NCBI RefSeq assembly: GCF_042466115.1 | Contig: NZ_JAXHBQ010000001.1 | Span: 806,001 to 870,000, forward strand | From: SW4 sp042466115 | GTDB lineage: Bacteria > Pseudomonadota > Alphaproteobacteria > Rhodobacterales > Rhodobacteraceae | Reading direction: 5' to 3' | Length of the DNA: 64,000 nt | Shown here: positions 7,994-17,289 of the stretch, in pieces | Layout of the letters: each line of letters opens with the position of its first letter | How positions within the stretch are numbered: the stretch's first letter is position 1 | The notes under the pieces: generated by a model | The model's database searches: none | The model's input: only the letters and a program-made list of their open reading frames with translations | What the model was told of the DNA's origin: nothing | Translations under genes and position numbers: made by a program

Positions 7994-9181
7994 TCAGGTT
8001 GCAGCCGACGGTTGCCCCACCCGCCCCATGATCCAGAGCGACAGACCAAGTGCTGCCAGCGCGCAGAGCGCAATCGCGGCGACCATCGGCAGGGCCGTGC
8101 CGTTGAAGAACTGCGCCGACAGCACCATCATCACGCCGCCCACCAGCATTTGCAGGGTGCCACCAAGGGATGACGCGAGGCCGGCAATATCGCCGTGGTC
8201 ATCCAGCGCCATGACCATCGTCGTCGGGATCACCAGCCCAAGGCAGGCATTGCCCAGCGCCAGCCCGGCGATGATCACATAAAGCGTGCCACCGCCCAGC
8301 GCGACAACCAGCGTCAACGCCGCCGTGATCAGCGCAAAGCCAATGATCGCATTGCGCATCACCGCCACCATACCAAAGCGCGCGCCCAGCGGACCCGCTG
8401 CCTGTGACGCACCGAAAAAGCCGATGGCGTTGACCGCAAACGCGATGCTGAAGCCTGTGGGTGTCAGCCCGAATTGATCGGTGTAAACAAAGGCCGCATT
8501 GGCAAGGAACACAAAGAAACTGGCCATGCCAAAGCCGCCGATCATCGTCAGCCCCATGAACACCGGATCGCGCAGCAAGACAAGCGCACCACGGCGCAGG
8601 TTTGCGAAATTGATCGGCACCCGCATATCTGGCGCAAGAGTTTCGCGAAACGCAAAGGCCGTGACCAGCAGGCTGGCCCCTGCCGCCGCGAACATTGCCC
8701 AAAACAGCAACCGCCAGCCACCGACCAATAGCAACCCGCTGCCCGCCAAGGGCGCCAGCATCGGCGAGACGGAGATCACCAGCATGACCATGGCCATCAG
8801 TTTGGTGCCCTCGACGCCGGTGTAACGATCCCGAATGATCGCGCGCGGCACGACCATCAGCACAGCCCCGCCCAGCCCCTGCATCGCGCGGAACGCAATC
8901 AACCAACCGATGCTGGGGGACAGCGCGCAACCCACTGTTGCCACTGCAAAAATTCCTAGCCCCAGATACAACGGCGGCTTACGCCCGACCTGATCGGACC
9001 ACGGGCCATAGACCAGTTGGGCCAGACCAAAGGCGATGAAATAGGCAGTCAGCGTCATCTGTGTGGCCGCGACACTTGCCCCCAGATCGCCCTCGATCAT
9101 CGGCAAGGCGGGCAGATACATGTCGATGGCAAAGGGGCCAACGGCAGACAAAAGACCAAGGATCAGGGCAAAGCGCAGCAT
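7994..9181 (-). CDS. Bcr/CflA-family multidrug efflux MFS transporter
   Basis: 395 residues with 12 predicted membrane helices. The start MLRFALILGLLSAVGPFAIDMYLPALP is typical of the Bcr/CflA drug:proton antiporter family (DHA1); within it, the AIDMYLPALP segment is the diagnostic part of TM1. The MFS motif A appears as YGPWSDQVGRKP in the loop between TM2 and TM3, and the TM4 R-x-x-Q-G segment as FRAMQGLGGA. An AAGAGG ribosome-binding site precedes the ATG. Probably a single-gene unit ending at the adjacent terminator. Substrate cannot be told; relatives export bicyclomycin, chloramphenicol, sulfonamides or cysteine-type metabolites. Confidence 0.88.
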   Translation of the reverse strand: MLRFALILGLLSAVGPFAIDMYLPALPMIEGDLGASVAATQMTLTAYFIAFGLAQLVYGPWSDQVGRKPPLYLGLGIFAVATVGCALSPSIGWLIAFRAMQGLGGAVLMVVPRAIIRDRYTGVEGTKLMAMVMLVISVSPMLAPLAGSGLLLVGGWRLLFWAMFAAAGASLLVTAFAFRETLAPDMRVPINFANLRRGALVLLRDPVFMGLTMIGGFGMASFFVFLANAAFVYTDQFGLTPTGFSIAFAVNAIGFFGASQAAGPLGARFGMVAVMRNAIIGFALITAALTLVVALGGGTLYVIIAGLALGNACLGLVIPTTMVMALDDHGDIAGLASSLGGTLQMLVGGVMMVLSAQFFNGTALPMVAAIALCALAALGLSLWIMGRVGQPSAAT

Positions 9182-9241
9182 CGTAACCTCTTAGGTGGGA
9201 ACTGCCCTGCTACGCCGCAACGCACGACTTGGCAATCACCC

Positions 9242-11065
9242 TCAGGCGGCTTCTTCCTGTTGCTGCCTGTTCCACAGTTGGGCATAGCGATCCCCCTTGG
9301 CCAGCAGCGCATCATGGGTGCCTTCTTCGACGATCACGCCGTTTTCCAGCACGACGATCCGGTCGGCATCGGCAATGGTGGACAGGCGGTGGGCGATGGT
9401 AATGACCGTGCGGCCCTGCCCCATCGCCTTAAGCTCGGCCTGGATTTCCATTTCGGTTTCCGTGTCCAGCGCGCTGGTGGCTTCGTCCAGCAGCAGGATC
9501 GGCGGGTTTTTCAGCAGGGTGCGGGCAATCCCGACCCGCTGTTTTTCACCGCCTGACAGCTTGAGGCCCCTCTCGCCCACTGTGGTTTCGTATCCGTCGG
9601 GCAGGCTTTGGATGAAATCATGAATCTTGGCGGCCTTGGCGGCGGCTTCGATCTCGGACCGTGTGGCATCAGCGCGCCCGTAGGCGATATTGTAAAGGAT
9701 CGTGTCGTTGAACAGCACCGTGTCCTGCGGCACCACGCCGATCTGGGCGTGCAGGCTGTGTTGCGTTACGTCGCGCACGTCCTGCCCGTCGATTTTCAAC
9801 GCCCCGCCGTTCACATCATAGAACCGGAACAGCAGCCGCCCGATGGTGGATTTTCCCGAACCACTAGACCCGACAATCGCCACGGTCTGACCCGCGCCGA
9901 CCTTGAGGCTGACGCCCTTCAAAATCGGGCGCGCGGCGTCATATCCGAACAATACGTCGTCCAGCTCCACTTCACCGCCTTGCACATTTAGAACATCCGC
10001 ACCCGATTTATCAGTCACTTCGGACGGTTGCTCTAACAAATCGAACATCTGCCCCATATCGACCAAGGCTTGGCGAATTTCGCGGTAAACCGTACCCAGA
10101 AAGTTCAGCGGCATGGTGATCTGGATCATATAGGCGTTGACCATGACGAAATCACCGACCGTCAGCACACCGTTTTGCACGCCCACGGCGGCCATGATCA
10201 TCACCGCGACCAGCCCGCCAGTGATCAGCAGCGATTGGCCAAAGTTCAGGAACCCAAGCGTGTAGTTGGTTTTCAGCGCAGCCTGTTCATACTGCGCCAT
10301 CGCCCCGTCATATCGTGCGGCCTCGCGCGCCTCGGCGCCGAAATACTTGACCGTTTCAAAATTCAGCAGGCTGTCGATCGCCTTTTGGTTTGCGTCCGTA
10401 TCCTGATCGTTCATTTCCTTGCGGATCTTCACGCGCCATTCGGTGACACGGAACGTAAACCAGACATAAAGCGCGATGGTGACAACCACGACGGCCAGAT
10501 ACCAGACATCGAACAGGAAAAACAAAACCACCGAAATCATCAGCAGTTCAAGGATCAGCGGGCCGATACTGAACAACAGGAACCGCAGCAGGAATTCCAC
10601 GCCCTTCACACCGCGTTCGATGATCCGGCTTAACCCGCCGGTCTTGCGGGTGATGTGATAGCGCATGGACAGGCGGTGGATATGGGTGAATGTCTCAAGC
10701 GCCAACTGGCGCAACGCGCGCTGCCCGACCCGCGCGAATATCACGTCCCGCAACTGTTGGAACCCGACATTCATCAGCCGCGCCATACCATAGGCCAGCG
10801 TCAGCCCCACGGCCCCCATCGCCAGAAACAGGGCCGACGATCCACCGTCTTCACCGGCCAGACTGTCCACCGCGCCCTTGTAAAACAGGGGCGTGCCCAC
10901 CGCGATCAGTTTCGCCAGAAACAGCACGACCAGCGCCATGACCACACGGCGCTTCACCCATGCCTGCCCGTCGGGCCACAGATAGGGAACAACCCGCCGG
11001 ATCGTGCGCATCCCGTTCAGTTGTTCGTTGTTGAGGTTGGCAGCGGTTTTGGGCAGGCGGCGCAT
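9242..11065 (-). CDS. Atm1/ABCB7-type ABC exporter (fused membrane and ATPase domains)
   Basis: 607-residue half-transporter. The N-terminal six-helix domain begins with TIRRVVPYLWP, a segment characteristic of Atm1/HMT1-type exporters of glutathione or sulfur conjugates. The C-terminal nucleotide-binding domain has Walker A VGSSGSGKST, signature LSGGEKQRVGIAR and Walker B ILLLDEATSALD. Bacterial members export glutathione-metal complexes or oxidised glutathione. Start choice: ATG at 11065 is preceded by a purine-rich AGAAGAAAG and gives an N-terminus like characterised relatives. In-frame ATGs at 11110 and 11137 lack ribosome-binding sites and would run toward the divergent dehydrogenase gene. 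Confidence 0.88.
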   Translation of the reverse strand: MRRLPKTAANLNNEQLNGMRTIRRVVPYLWPDGQAWVKRRVVMALVVLFLAKLIAVGTPLFYKGAVDSLAGEDGGSSALFLAMGAVGLTLAYGMARLMNVGFQQLRDVIFARVGQRALRQLALETFTHIHRLSMRYHITRKTGGLSRIIERGVKGVEFLLRFLLFSIGPLILELLMISVVLFFLFDVWYLAVVVVTIALYVWFTFRVTEWRVKIRKEMNDQDTDANQKAIDSLLNFETVKYFGAEAREAARYDGAMAQYEQAALKTNYTLGFLNFGQSLLITGGLVAVMIMAAVGVQNGVLTVGDFVMVNAYMIQITMPLNFLGTVYREIRQALVDMGQMFDLLEQPSEVTDKSGADVLNVQGGEVELDDVLFGYDAARPILKGVSLKVGAGQTVAIVGSSGSGKSTIGRLLFRFYDVNGGALKIDGQDVRDVTQHSLHAQIGVVPQDTVLFNDTILYNIAYGRADATRSEIEAAAKAAKIHDFIQSLPDGYETTVGERGLKLSGGEKQRVGIARTLLKNPPILLLDEATSALDTETEMEIQAELKAMGQGRTVITIAHRLSTIADADRIVVLENGVIVEEGTHDALLAKGDRYAQLWNRQQQEEAA

Positions 11066-11204
11066 ATTTCGGCTTTCTTCTGAACGGATAGGTTTAGATA
11101 GGGGCGCCATTGGCGAATGACCAGTCATGACCTGCAAGAGGGTCGCATTGCCCCTTCCCCTGCGAGCCGCTAGGACTTGGGCAAAGCACGCACAGGAGTT
11201 CCCG

Positions 11205-12407
11205 ATGACCGCCCTTGATAAACCCGACCTTGGCCCGTTTGACTGGGCTGATCCTTTCCATCTTGAGGGTCAGTTGACCGAAGATGAACGGATGCTGCGC
11301 GACGCAGCCAACACATTCGCCCAGACGTCCCTGCAACCACGCGTTACAGCCGCCTACAGCAACGCAGAAACCGATGCGGGCATTTTCCGCGAGATGGGCG
11401 ATGCGGGCCTGCTGGGCCTGACCATCCCCGAGGAATACGGCGGGCTGGGCGCGGGTTATGTCACCTACGGCCTTGTTGCGCGCGAGATTGAGCGGGTCGA
11501 TAGCGGCTATCGGTCGATGATGTCGGTGCAATCGTCCTTGGTGATGTATCCGATCCACGCCTATGGCTCTGATGAACAACGGCAAAAATACCTGCCCGGT
11601 TTGGCCGCTGGCACGCTGATCGGCTGTTTCGGGCTGACCGAACCCGACGCAGGCAGTGACCCGGGTGGCATGAAAACCCGCGCGGAAAAGACCGCGACGG
11701 GCTACAAGATCAGCGGATCAAAGATGTGGATTTCCAATAGTCCTATCGCTGATGTGTTTGTGATCTGGGCCAAGTCCGATGCGCACGAAGGCAAGATTCG
11801 CGGCTTTGTTCTGGAAAAGGGCATGAAGGGGCTGTCTGCGCCAAAAATCGGCGGCAAACTGTCCCTGCGTGCCTCAATCACCGGTGAAATCGTCATGGAC
11901 GGCGTGGAAGTCGGCGAAGATGCGCTGCTGCCCAATGTCCAAGGCCTCAAGGGTCCGTTCGGCTGTCTCAACCGCGCGCGTTACGGCATCAGCTGGGGCG
12001 TCATGGGCGCGGCCGAGGCCTGCTGGCACGCCGCACGTCAATACGGGCTGGACCGCAAGCAATTCAACAAGCCGCTGGCGCAAACCCAGCTTTTCCAGAA
12101 AAAACTGGCCGACATGCAAACCGAAATCACCTTAGGCCTGCAAGGGTCACTGCGGGTGGGGCGCCTGATGGAGGACCACACCGCCGCGCCCGAAATGATC
12201 TCAATGATGAAGCGCAACAACTGCGGCAAGGCGCTCGACATCGCCCGCCACGCCCGCGACATGCACGGCGGCAACGGAATTGCAGAAGATTTCCAAGTGA
12301 TGCGCCATATGATAAACCTTGAAACGGTAAATACCTATGAGGGCACGCACGACGTTCATGCGCTTATTCTGGGGCGGGCGCAGACCGGATTGCAGGCCTT
12401 TTTCTAA
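11205..12407 (+). CDS. gcdH: Glutaryl-CoA dehydrogenase (acyl-CoA dehydrogenase family)
   Basis: 400-residue FAD enzyme oxidising and decarboxylating glutaryl-CoA to crotonyl-CoA in lysine and tryptophan breakdown. Visible motifs: FGLTEPDAGSDPGGMKTRA (flavin and substrate site, about residues 150-170), MWISNSPIADVFVIWAK, and near the C-terminus MHGGNGIAEDF followed by TYEGTHDVHAL with the catalytic base Glu379. The Arg-rich start seen by extending upstream is not real: ATG at 11205 has a GGAG site and begins MTALDKPDLGPFDW like the family. No partner gene of the pathway is adjacent. Other acyl-CoA dehydrogenases are possible, but length and the TYEGTHDVH motif favour GcdH. Confidence 0.88.
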   Translation: MTALDKPDLGPFDWADPFHLEGQLTEDERMLRDAANTFAQTSLQPRVTAAYSNAETDAGIFREMGDAGLLGLTIPEEYGGLGAGYVTYGLVAREIERVDSGYRSMMSVQSSLVMYPIHAYGSDEQRQKYLPGLAAGTLIGCFGLTEPDAGSDPGGMKTRAEKTATGYKISGSKMWISNSPIADVFVIWAKSDAHEGKIRGFVLEKGMKGLSAPKIGGKLSLRASITGEIVMDGVEVGEDALLPNVQGLKGPFGCLNRARYGISWGVMGAAEACWHAARQYGLDRKQFNKPLAQTQLFQKKLADMQTEITLGLQGSLRVGRLMEDHTAAPEMISMMKRNNCGKALDIARHARDMHGGNGIAEDFQVMRHMINLETVNTYEGTHDVHALILGRAQTGLQAFF

Positions 12408-12491
12408 CGGTCGCAAAAAGGGCTATCCCCTTGCCAAGTTTCGCCGCAAATGGGCGCAACAAGGGGCCAGCCCGTGACAGGAAAGAGTGTG

Positions 12492-13430
12492 ATGAAAGAC
12501 GCTGCCAGCAAGTTTGATGCCGACCTCACCGATCTTGGCCAGGATGAATGGCTGGCCCAGCTTGAGGACGTGGCCGAGGAATACGGCTATTTTGAAAACC
12601 TTGGTCCCGATCACATGGCCGCCTTCATCGACGAAGGCACAAAACTGCTGGTGACATTTGAAACGGTCAACACCGCTCACAAGCTGAACCACGACGAAGA
12701 ACCGATCGGGTTCACCTTTGTGCGCGAAGAAGGCTGGTCGCATCTGGCGATTCTGGCAACGAAAAACAGCTGGTTCCGTGACCGGTATGTTTACGGATAT
12801 TTTGATCGGCTGGTCGATGACGGCTTCTTCGAGGACTTCGATTCGGTGCTGTTTTACGGTGCGGGCATGGGTGGTTACGCCGCTGCGGCCTATTCGGTTG
12901 CAGCCCCTGGCGCGCAGGTTCTGGCATTGCGCCCCTTTGCCACCCTTGATCCGCGCGTCACCGAATGGGACGACCGTTTTCGCAAGATGCGCCGCACGTC
13001 ATTTACCGACAGATACGGCTATGCGCCTGATATGATCGACGCGGTGGACCGCGCCACAATCGTCTATGATCCGCGCCAGCAGTTGGATGCCATGCATGCG
13101 GCGATGTTCACCAAATCCAATGTCACGAAACTTCGCGTGCCAAATCTGGGCGATACGATTGAACGGGATCTGGCGGGGATGCACCTGCTGGCCCCCATGA
13201 TCGTCGCGGCGATGGATGGCAAACTGACAGCGGCCGCATTTGCGCGCCTTTATCGCAAGCGCCAAAGCCACCTGCCCTATTTGCGCGCCCTGCTGCACAT
13301 CACCGAAAACCGCGCGCGGCCCGACCTGACCCGCCGCGTCTGTGAATTTGTGCTGCGCGAGCGCCAGCGCCCGCTGTTCCGCCGCAAGCTGGAAGAACTT
13401 GATGCCCTAGCCGCGCCGGTCGGCGAGTAG
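12492..13430 (+). CDS. Alpha/beta-hydrolase-like protein of unknown function, nucleophile position altered
   Basis: 312 residues from ATG 12492, chosen for its GGAAAGAG site; an in-frame ATG at 12450 is the alternative. Relatives in Rhodobacterales are often labelled phosphoadenosine phosphosulfate reductase, but no PAPS-reductase motif is visible. The central segment VLFYGAGMGGYAAAAYS resembles the strand-nucleophile-helix turn of alpha/beta hydrolases (G-x-S-x-G-G), with Gly125 where the Ser should be. The N-terminus is acidic and the C-terminal 60 residues are Arg-rich and helical. Reaction unknown. Its last 24 bases overlap the convergent small membrane-protein gene. Confidence 0.7.
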   Translation: MKDAASKFDADLTDLGQDEWLAQLEDVAEEYGYFENLGPDHMAAFIDEGTKLLVTFETVNTAHKLNHDEEPIGFTFVREEGWSHLAILATKNSWFRDRYVYGYFDRLVDDGFFEDFDSVLFYGAGMGGYAAAAYSVAAPGAQVLALRPFATLDPRVTEWDDRFRKMRRTSFTDRYGYAPDMIDAVDRATIVYDPRQQLDAMHAAMFTKSNVTKLRVPNLGDTIERDLAGMHLLAPMIVAAMDGKLTAAAFARLYRKRQSHLPYLRALLHITENRARPDLTRRVCEFVLRERQRPLFRRKLEELDALAAPVGE

Positions 13431-13688
13431 TTTTTGCGCGCCCGCGACGATCCGGGCCGCAAAGTAACCCAACACCAGCCCGATCGCGATCCAGAACGGT
13501 GTGCCACTGTAAAACACCCGCGCCAGACCCCCGACCGCGACCAACACGACCATGAAGCTCAGCAAGCGATGCTCACTTTCCGCGACCGCAAAAAGCGGCG
13601 ACACCAGCTTGGCCAATGGCCGCGCAACGGGGGCATCAAGGTAAGGCGTCACAAAGCCGCCAACGATTGCGATAATGAATCCGAACAT
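13407..13688 (-). CDS. Small membrane protein, unknown function
   Basis: 93 residues from ATG 13688, which has a GGAGAG ribosome-binding site seven bases upstream. Hydrophobic segments at about residues 2-16, 44-62 and 66-85 suggest two or three membrane helices; the C-terminus is basic (AQKLLADRRG). The open frame continues upstream antisense to pyrC, but that part is Arg/His-rich and lacks a start signal, so I exclude it. The 3' end overlaps the preceding convergent gene by 24 bases. No family recognised. Confidence 0.6.
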   Translation of the reverse strand: MFGFIIAIVGGFVTPYLDAPVARPLAKLVSPLFAVAESEHRLLSFMVVLVAVGGLARVFYSGTPFWIAIGLVLGYFAARIVAGAQKLLADRRG

Positions 13689-13793
13689 GTCACTCTCCGT
13701 TTGTTGCACCCATCCTAGCACACCGGTCGCGCCGCGCGGGGGGAAAAGACACGCCCTCTGGTCAGAACGTCCACTTGGGTGTAATCGGTTCCC

Positions 13794-14846
13794 ATGAGCC
13801 CAAAGATCATAGACCGCCTGACGATCCGCCGCCCAGACGATTGGCATTTGCACCTGCGTGACGGGGCGATGCTGCAAGGCGTGTTGCCCGAATCTGCCCG
13901 CCACTTTGGCCGAGCAATCATCATGCCCAATCTGGTGCCACCCGTTGTCACGGCAGCCCATGCCGCCGCCTACCGCGACCGGATCATGGCCGCCCTGCCC
14001 GATGGCATGGCGTTCCAACCGCTGATGACGCTTTACCTGACCGAAGACACCGATCCGGCCGATGTGGCCCGCGCCCACGCCGATGGCATTGCCACGGCCG
14101 TGAAACTTTACCCCGCAGGCGCAACAACCAATTCCGCCAGCGGTGTCGCCGATTTCGACAAGGTCCGCCCGGTGCTGGAAACCATGGCCGAGATCGGTAT
14201 GCCGCTTTGTGTGCACGGCGAAGTCACCGACCCCGACATCGACATTTTCGACCGCGAGGCGGCGTTCATCGACAAGGTCCTGAAACCGATCCGCAAGAAA
14301 ACGCCCGACCTGCGTGTCGTCATGGAACATGTGACCACGCAAAACGCCGTAGATTACGTGCGCGACAGTTCAAAAAATCTGGCCGCCACGATCACCACGC
14401 ACCACCTGATCATCAACCGCAATCATATCCTTGCCGGTGGCATCCGCCCGCATTACTACTGCCTGCCCGTGGCCAAACGCGAAAAGCATCGTGTGGCGCT
14501 GGTGCAGGCCGCGATATCTGGCGACAAACGGTTTTTCCTTGGCACCGATTCCGCGCCCCACACCGATGCGCGCAAACTGCAGGAATGCGGTTGCGCAGGG
14601 GTGTTTTCGGCGACCAACACAATGTCATGCCTTGCCGAAGTCTTTGATGCGGCACGAAAATTGTCGCAACTCGAGGCATTTGCATCCCTCAACGGTCCTG
14701 CGTTCTATGGTTTGCCTGCGTCCGAGGACACGATCACGCTTGTGCGCGGGGCGCCCGTTGACTACCCCGCCCATATCGACACGGGCGAAGGCCCTGTGAC
14801 ACTTTTCAATCCCGGTTTTCCGCTGCATTGGCATGTGGAAACCTGA
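13794..14846 (+). CDS. pyrC: Dihydroorotase
   Basis: 350-residue class II dihydroorotase, closing carbamoyl-aspartate to dihydroorotate in UMP synthesis. Zinc ligands His18 and His20 are in HLHLRDG; the carboxylated Lys104 is in TAVKLYPAGATTNS; further metal His residues are in CVHGEV and TTHHL; the catalytic Asp is in GTDSAPH. Length matches E. coli PyrC (348). Nineteen bases separate it from pyrE, so the two pyrimidine genes probably form an operon. Confidence 0.97.
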   Translation: MSPKIIDRLTIRRPDDWHLHLRDGAMLQGVLPESARHFGRAIIMPNLVPPVVTAAHAAAYRDRIMAALPDGMAFQPLMTLYLTEDTDPADVARAHADGIATAVKLYPAGATTNSASGVADFDKVRPVLETMAEIGMPLCVHGEVTDPDIDIFDREAAFIDKVLKPIRKKTPDLRVVMEHVTTQNAVDYVRDSSKNLAATITTHHLIINRNHILAGGIRPHYYCLPVAKREKHRVALVQAAISGDKRFFLGTDSAPHTDARKLQECGCAGVFSATNTMSCLAEVFDAARKLSQLEAFASLNGPAFYGLPASEDTITLVRGAPVDYPAHIDTGEGPVTLFNPGFPLHWHVET

Positions 14847-14864
14847 CGCTACAGGACCGCGCAG

Positions 14865-15545
14865 ATGATCCCGACAAGTTTCCCGACCAAAGACGAAATG
14901 GCGCGCCTGACAGCCCGTATGCTGCTGGAAATCGAGGCGATTTCGTTCAACGCGGACGAACCATTTACCCACGCCAGCGGCAAGCAGGCACCGACATATA
15001 TCGACTGTCGCAAGCTGATTTCCTTTCCGCGTATTCGCACGACCCTCATGGATTTTCTGACCGTGACCGTCATGCGCGAATGCGGTTTCGAAGCCTTCGA
15101 CAACATCGCAGGTGGCGAAACCGCCGGCATCCCCTTTGGCGCGATGGTGGCCGAACGCATGGCCCTGCCAATGACATATGTGCGCAAGAAACCAAAGGGT
15201 TACGGGCGCAATGCCCGCATCGAAGGGGTCATGACCGAAGGCCAGCGCGTGCTGCTGGTCGAGGATCTGACAACAGACGGAGGCAGCAAGCTGTCGTTCG
15301 TCGATGCAATCCGCGACACCGGCGCAACCTGCAACGCCACGGCGGTGATCTTCTATTACGGCATCTTTGACGGCGTCGAGAAAACGCTGGGCGATCACGG
15401 CGTGCAACTTCTGCACCTGTGCACATGGTGGGACGTGCTGGCCGAGGCCAAGGCACAAGGGCATTTTACGCCCGAAACCCTTGCCGAAGTCGAATCGTAT
15501 CTTGGCGATCCCGCCGCATGGTCCGCCGCACGGGCGGGTGCGTAG
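14865..15545 (+). CDS. pyrE: Orotate phosphoribosyltransferase
   Basis: 226-residue type I phosphoribosyltransferase converting orotate and PRPP to OMP. The PRPP-binding signature VLLVEDLTTDGGSK lies at about residues 127-140; the KKPKGYGRN flexible catalytic loop and the GGETAGIPFG segment of this long-form OPRT family are present. It follows pyrC directly. pyrF is not in the window. A run of 194 bases follows before dnaB. Confidence 0.97.
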   Translation: MIPTSFPTKDEMARLTARMLLEIEAISFNADEPFTHASGKQAPTYIDCRKLISFPRIRTTLMDFLTVTVMRECGFEAFDNIAGGETAGIPFGAMVAERMALPMTYVRKKPKGYGRNARIEGVMTEGQRVLLVEDLTTDGGSKLSFVDAIRDTGATCNATAVIFYYGIFDGVEKTLGDHGVQLLHLCTWWDVLAEAKAQGHFTPETLAEVESYLGDPAAWSAARAGA

Positions 15546-15739
15546 AAAAAACTCGCCAATCTTTCCGCAAGGTTAACGCCCGCGCCCACCGCAGATGTTG
15601 ACAGAACGCAGCGCGCAGGCGCAATATCTGGGCCTTGGCGGGTGCGGAAAAGCTATCCACAGAAACATACATTTTGCCCCCGCCGCGCGGGCGTTGTATC
15701 CGGTCCGGCACGGACAGGACGACCAGGGGCGAGGGCAGC

Positions 15740-17230
15740 ATGAACGAGATCACCACATTCAACGCGACAGGTGTCGAAGGCGCGAACGCGGACTCCATGC
15801 CCCACTCGATCGAGGCCGAACAACAACTGCTGGGCGCGATCCTGACCAACAACGACATCTTTGACCGCATCGCCAGCATCATCGGCCCGAAACATTTCTA
15901 CGATCCCGTCCACGCGCGCATATTTGAAACGGCCGCAAGCCGGATTGCCAAGAACAACCTCGCCTCGCCTGTCACGCTCAAGGCATTTCTGGAAGACGAC
16001 GAAGGGCTAAAAGAACTCGGTGGGCCTGCCTATCTGGCGCGCCTTGCTGGCGCGGCGATTTCGGCCTTTGCCGCGCGCGATTACGCGCAGATGATCTATG
16101 ACTTTTCGGTGCGCCGCGAGCTGATCCAGGTGGGCCGCGACATCGCCGCCAAGGCTGCGTCGGTCGACATCGACAGCGAACCCAAAGAACAGATCGTCGA
16201 GGCCGAACAGGAACTTTACCGCCTTGCGGAACAAGGCACCACGGAAAGCGGATTTCAAAGCTTTCTCAAGGCTGTAACGGACGCTGTTAATGTCGCTAAC
16301 GCCGCCTATCAGCGCGAAGGTGGCCTTGCCGGTGTCGCCACTGATCTGGCCGACATGGACCGGATGCTGGGTGGTTTGCACAAGTCCGATCTGTTGATCT
16401 TGGCGGGTCGCCCGTCGATGGGCAAAACCTCGCTGGCGACCAATATCGCCTACAACGTCGCCAAAGCCTATAAAAAGGGCAAGCTGACCGATGGGTCCGA
16501 GGGGGCCGTGGACGGCGGCGTTGTCGGGTTTTTCAGCCTTGAAATGTCTGCCGAACAGTTGGCGGGCCGTATCCTCGCCGAAGCCTCGGAAATTTCCAGC
16601 CACAAGATCCGCCAAGGCGACATGGACGAGGTGGAATTCCGCCGTTTCGTCGATGCCGCCAAGTCGCTCGAGGCCTGCCCGCTGTTTATCGACGATACCG
16701 CCGCGATCCCGATCAGCCAGTTGGCCGCCCGCGCCCGCCGCCTGAAACGCACCCACGGGCTGGACCTGCTGATCGTCGACTATTTGCAGCTTGTGCGCGG
16801 CACCTCGGAAAACCGCGTGCAGGAAATCGGTGAAATTTCCATGGGCCTCAAGGCGATCGCCAAGGAATTGCAAATTCCGGTTATCGCCCTGTCACAGCTG
16901 TCGCGTCAGGTCGAATCCCGCGAGGACAAGCGCCCGCAGCTGTCCGATCTGCGTGAATCAGGATCAATCGAGCAGGACGCCGATGTGGTCATGTTCGTCT
17001 ATCGCGGCGAATATTATAAAGAACGCGAAAAGCCCGCCGATCACGAGTTGGACAAGGTCGCCGTTTGGCAAGAGGAAATGGACCGCCTGCATGGCAAGGC
17101 CGAAGTCATCATCGGCAAGCAGCGCCACGGCCCCATCGGCACGGTCGAACTGTCGTTCGAGGCGCAATTCACCCGCTTTGGCAATCTGGTCAAACCTTGG
17201 CAGCAGGACAGCGGCGGCGGCAATTTCTGA
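15740..17230 (+). CDS. dnaB: Replicative DNA helicase DnaB
   Basis: 496-residue hexameric helicase that unwinds DNA at the replication fork. The N-terminal DnaG-interacting domain begins PHSIEAEQQLLGAIL. The RecA-type domain has Walker A GRPSMGKTS at about 223-231, FSLEMSAEQL, the Walker B region LLIVDYLQL, ALSQLSRQVE, and the DLRESGSIEQDADVV and KQRHGPIG motifs. Start: ATG 15740 after GAGGGCAGC gives the family N-terminus; the in-frame ATG at 15635 would add 35 residues of Arg/Pro-rich sequence. The 194-base leader holds a consensus -35 TTGACA at 15598-15603 without a good -10. No intein. Confidence 0.96.
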   Translation: MNEITTFNATGVEGANADSMPHSIEAEQQLLGAILTNNDIFDRIASIIGPKHFYDPVHARIFETAASRIAKNNLASPVTLKAFLEDDEGLKELGGPAYLARLAGAAISAFAARDYAQMIYDFSVRRELIQVGRDIAAKAASVDIDSEPKEQIVEAEQELYRLAEQGTTESGFQSFLKAVTDAVNVANAAYQREGGLAGVATDLADMDRMLGGLHKSDLLILAGRPSMGKTSLATNIAYNVAKAYKKGKLTDGSEGAVDGGVVGFFSLEMSAEQLAGRILAEASEISSHKIRQGDMDEVEFRRFVDAAKSLEACPLFIDDTAAIPISQLAARARRLKRTHGLDLLIVDYLQLVRGTSENRVQEIGEISMGLKAIAKELQIPVIALSQLSRQVESREDKRPQLSDLRESGSIEQDADVVMFVYRGEYYKEREKPADHELDKVAVWQEEMDRLHGKAEVIIGKQRHGPIGTVELSFEAQFTRFGNLVKPWQQDSGGGNF

Positions 17231-17289
17231 TTGCGCGTTGCATCTGGCAAGTTGCCCCCTAAACTGGGCCGACCCTGCTGGAGAGCCCC

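Noticed and set aside
11127..11204. Longer N-terminus for glutaryl-CoA dehydrogenase
   Set aside because: The extra 26 residues are basic and the ATG at 11127 has no ribosome-binding site, unlike ATG 11205.
15598..15603. Consensus -35 TTGACA before dnaB
   Set aside because: No acceptable -10 at 16-18 bases; only mentioned in the dnaB entry.
15653..15661. CTATCCACA, one base from a DnaA box, upstream of dnaB
   Set aside because: A single box without clustering, AT-rich unwinding region or dnaA/parAB neighbours; not an origin.
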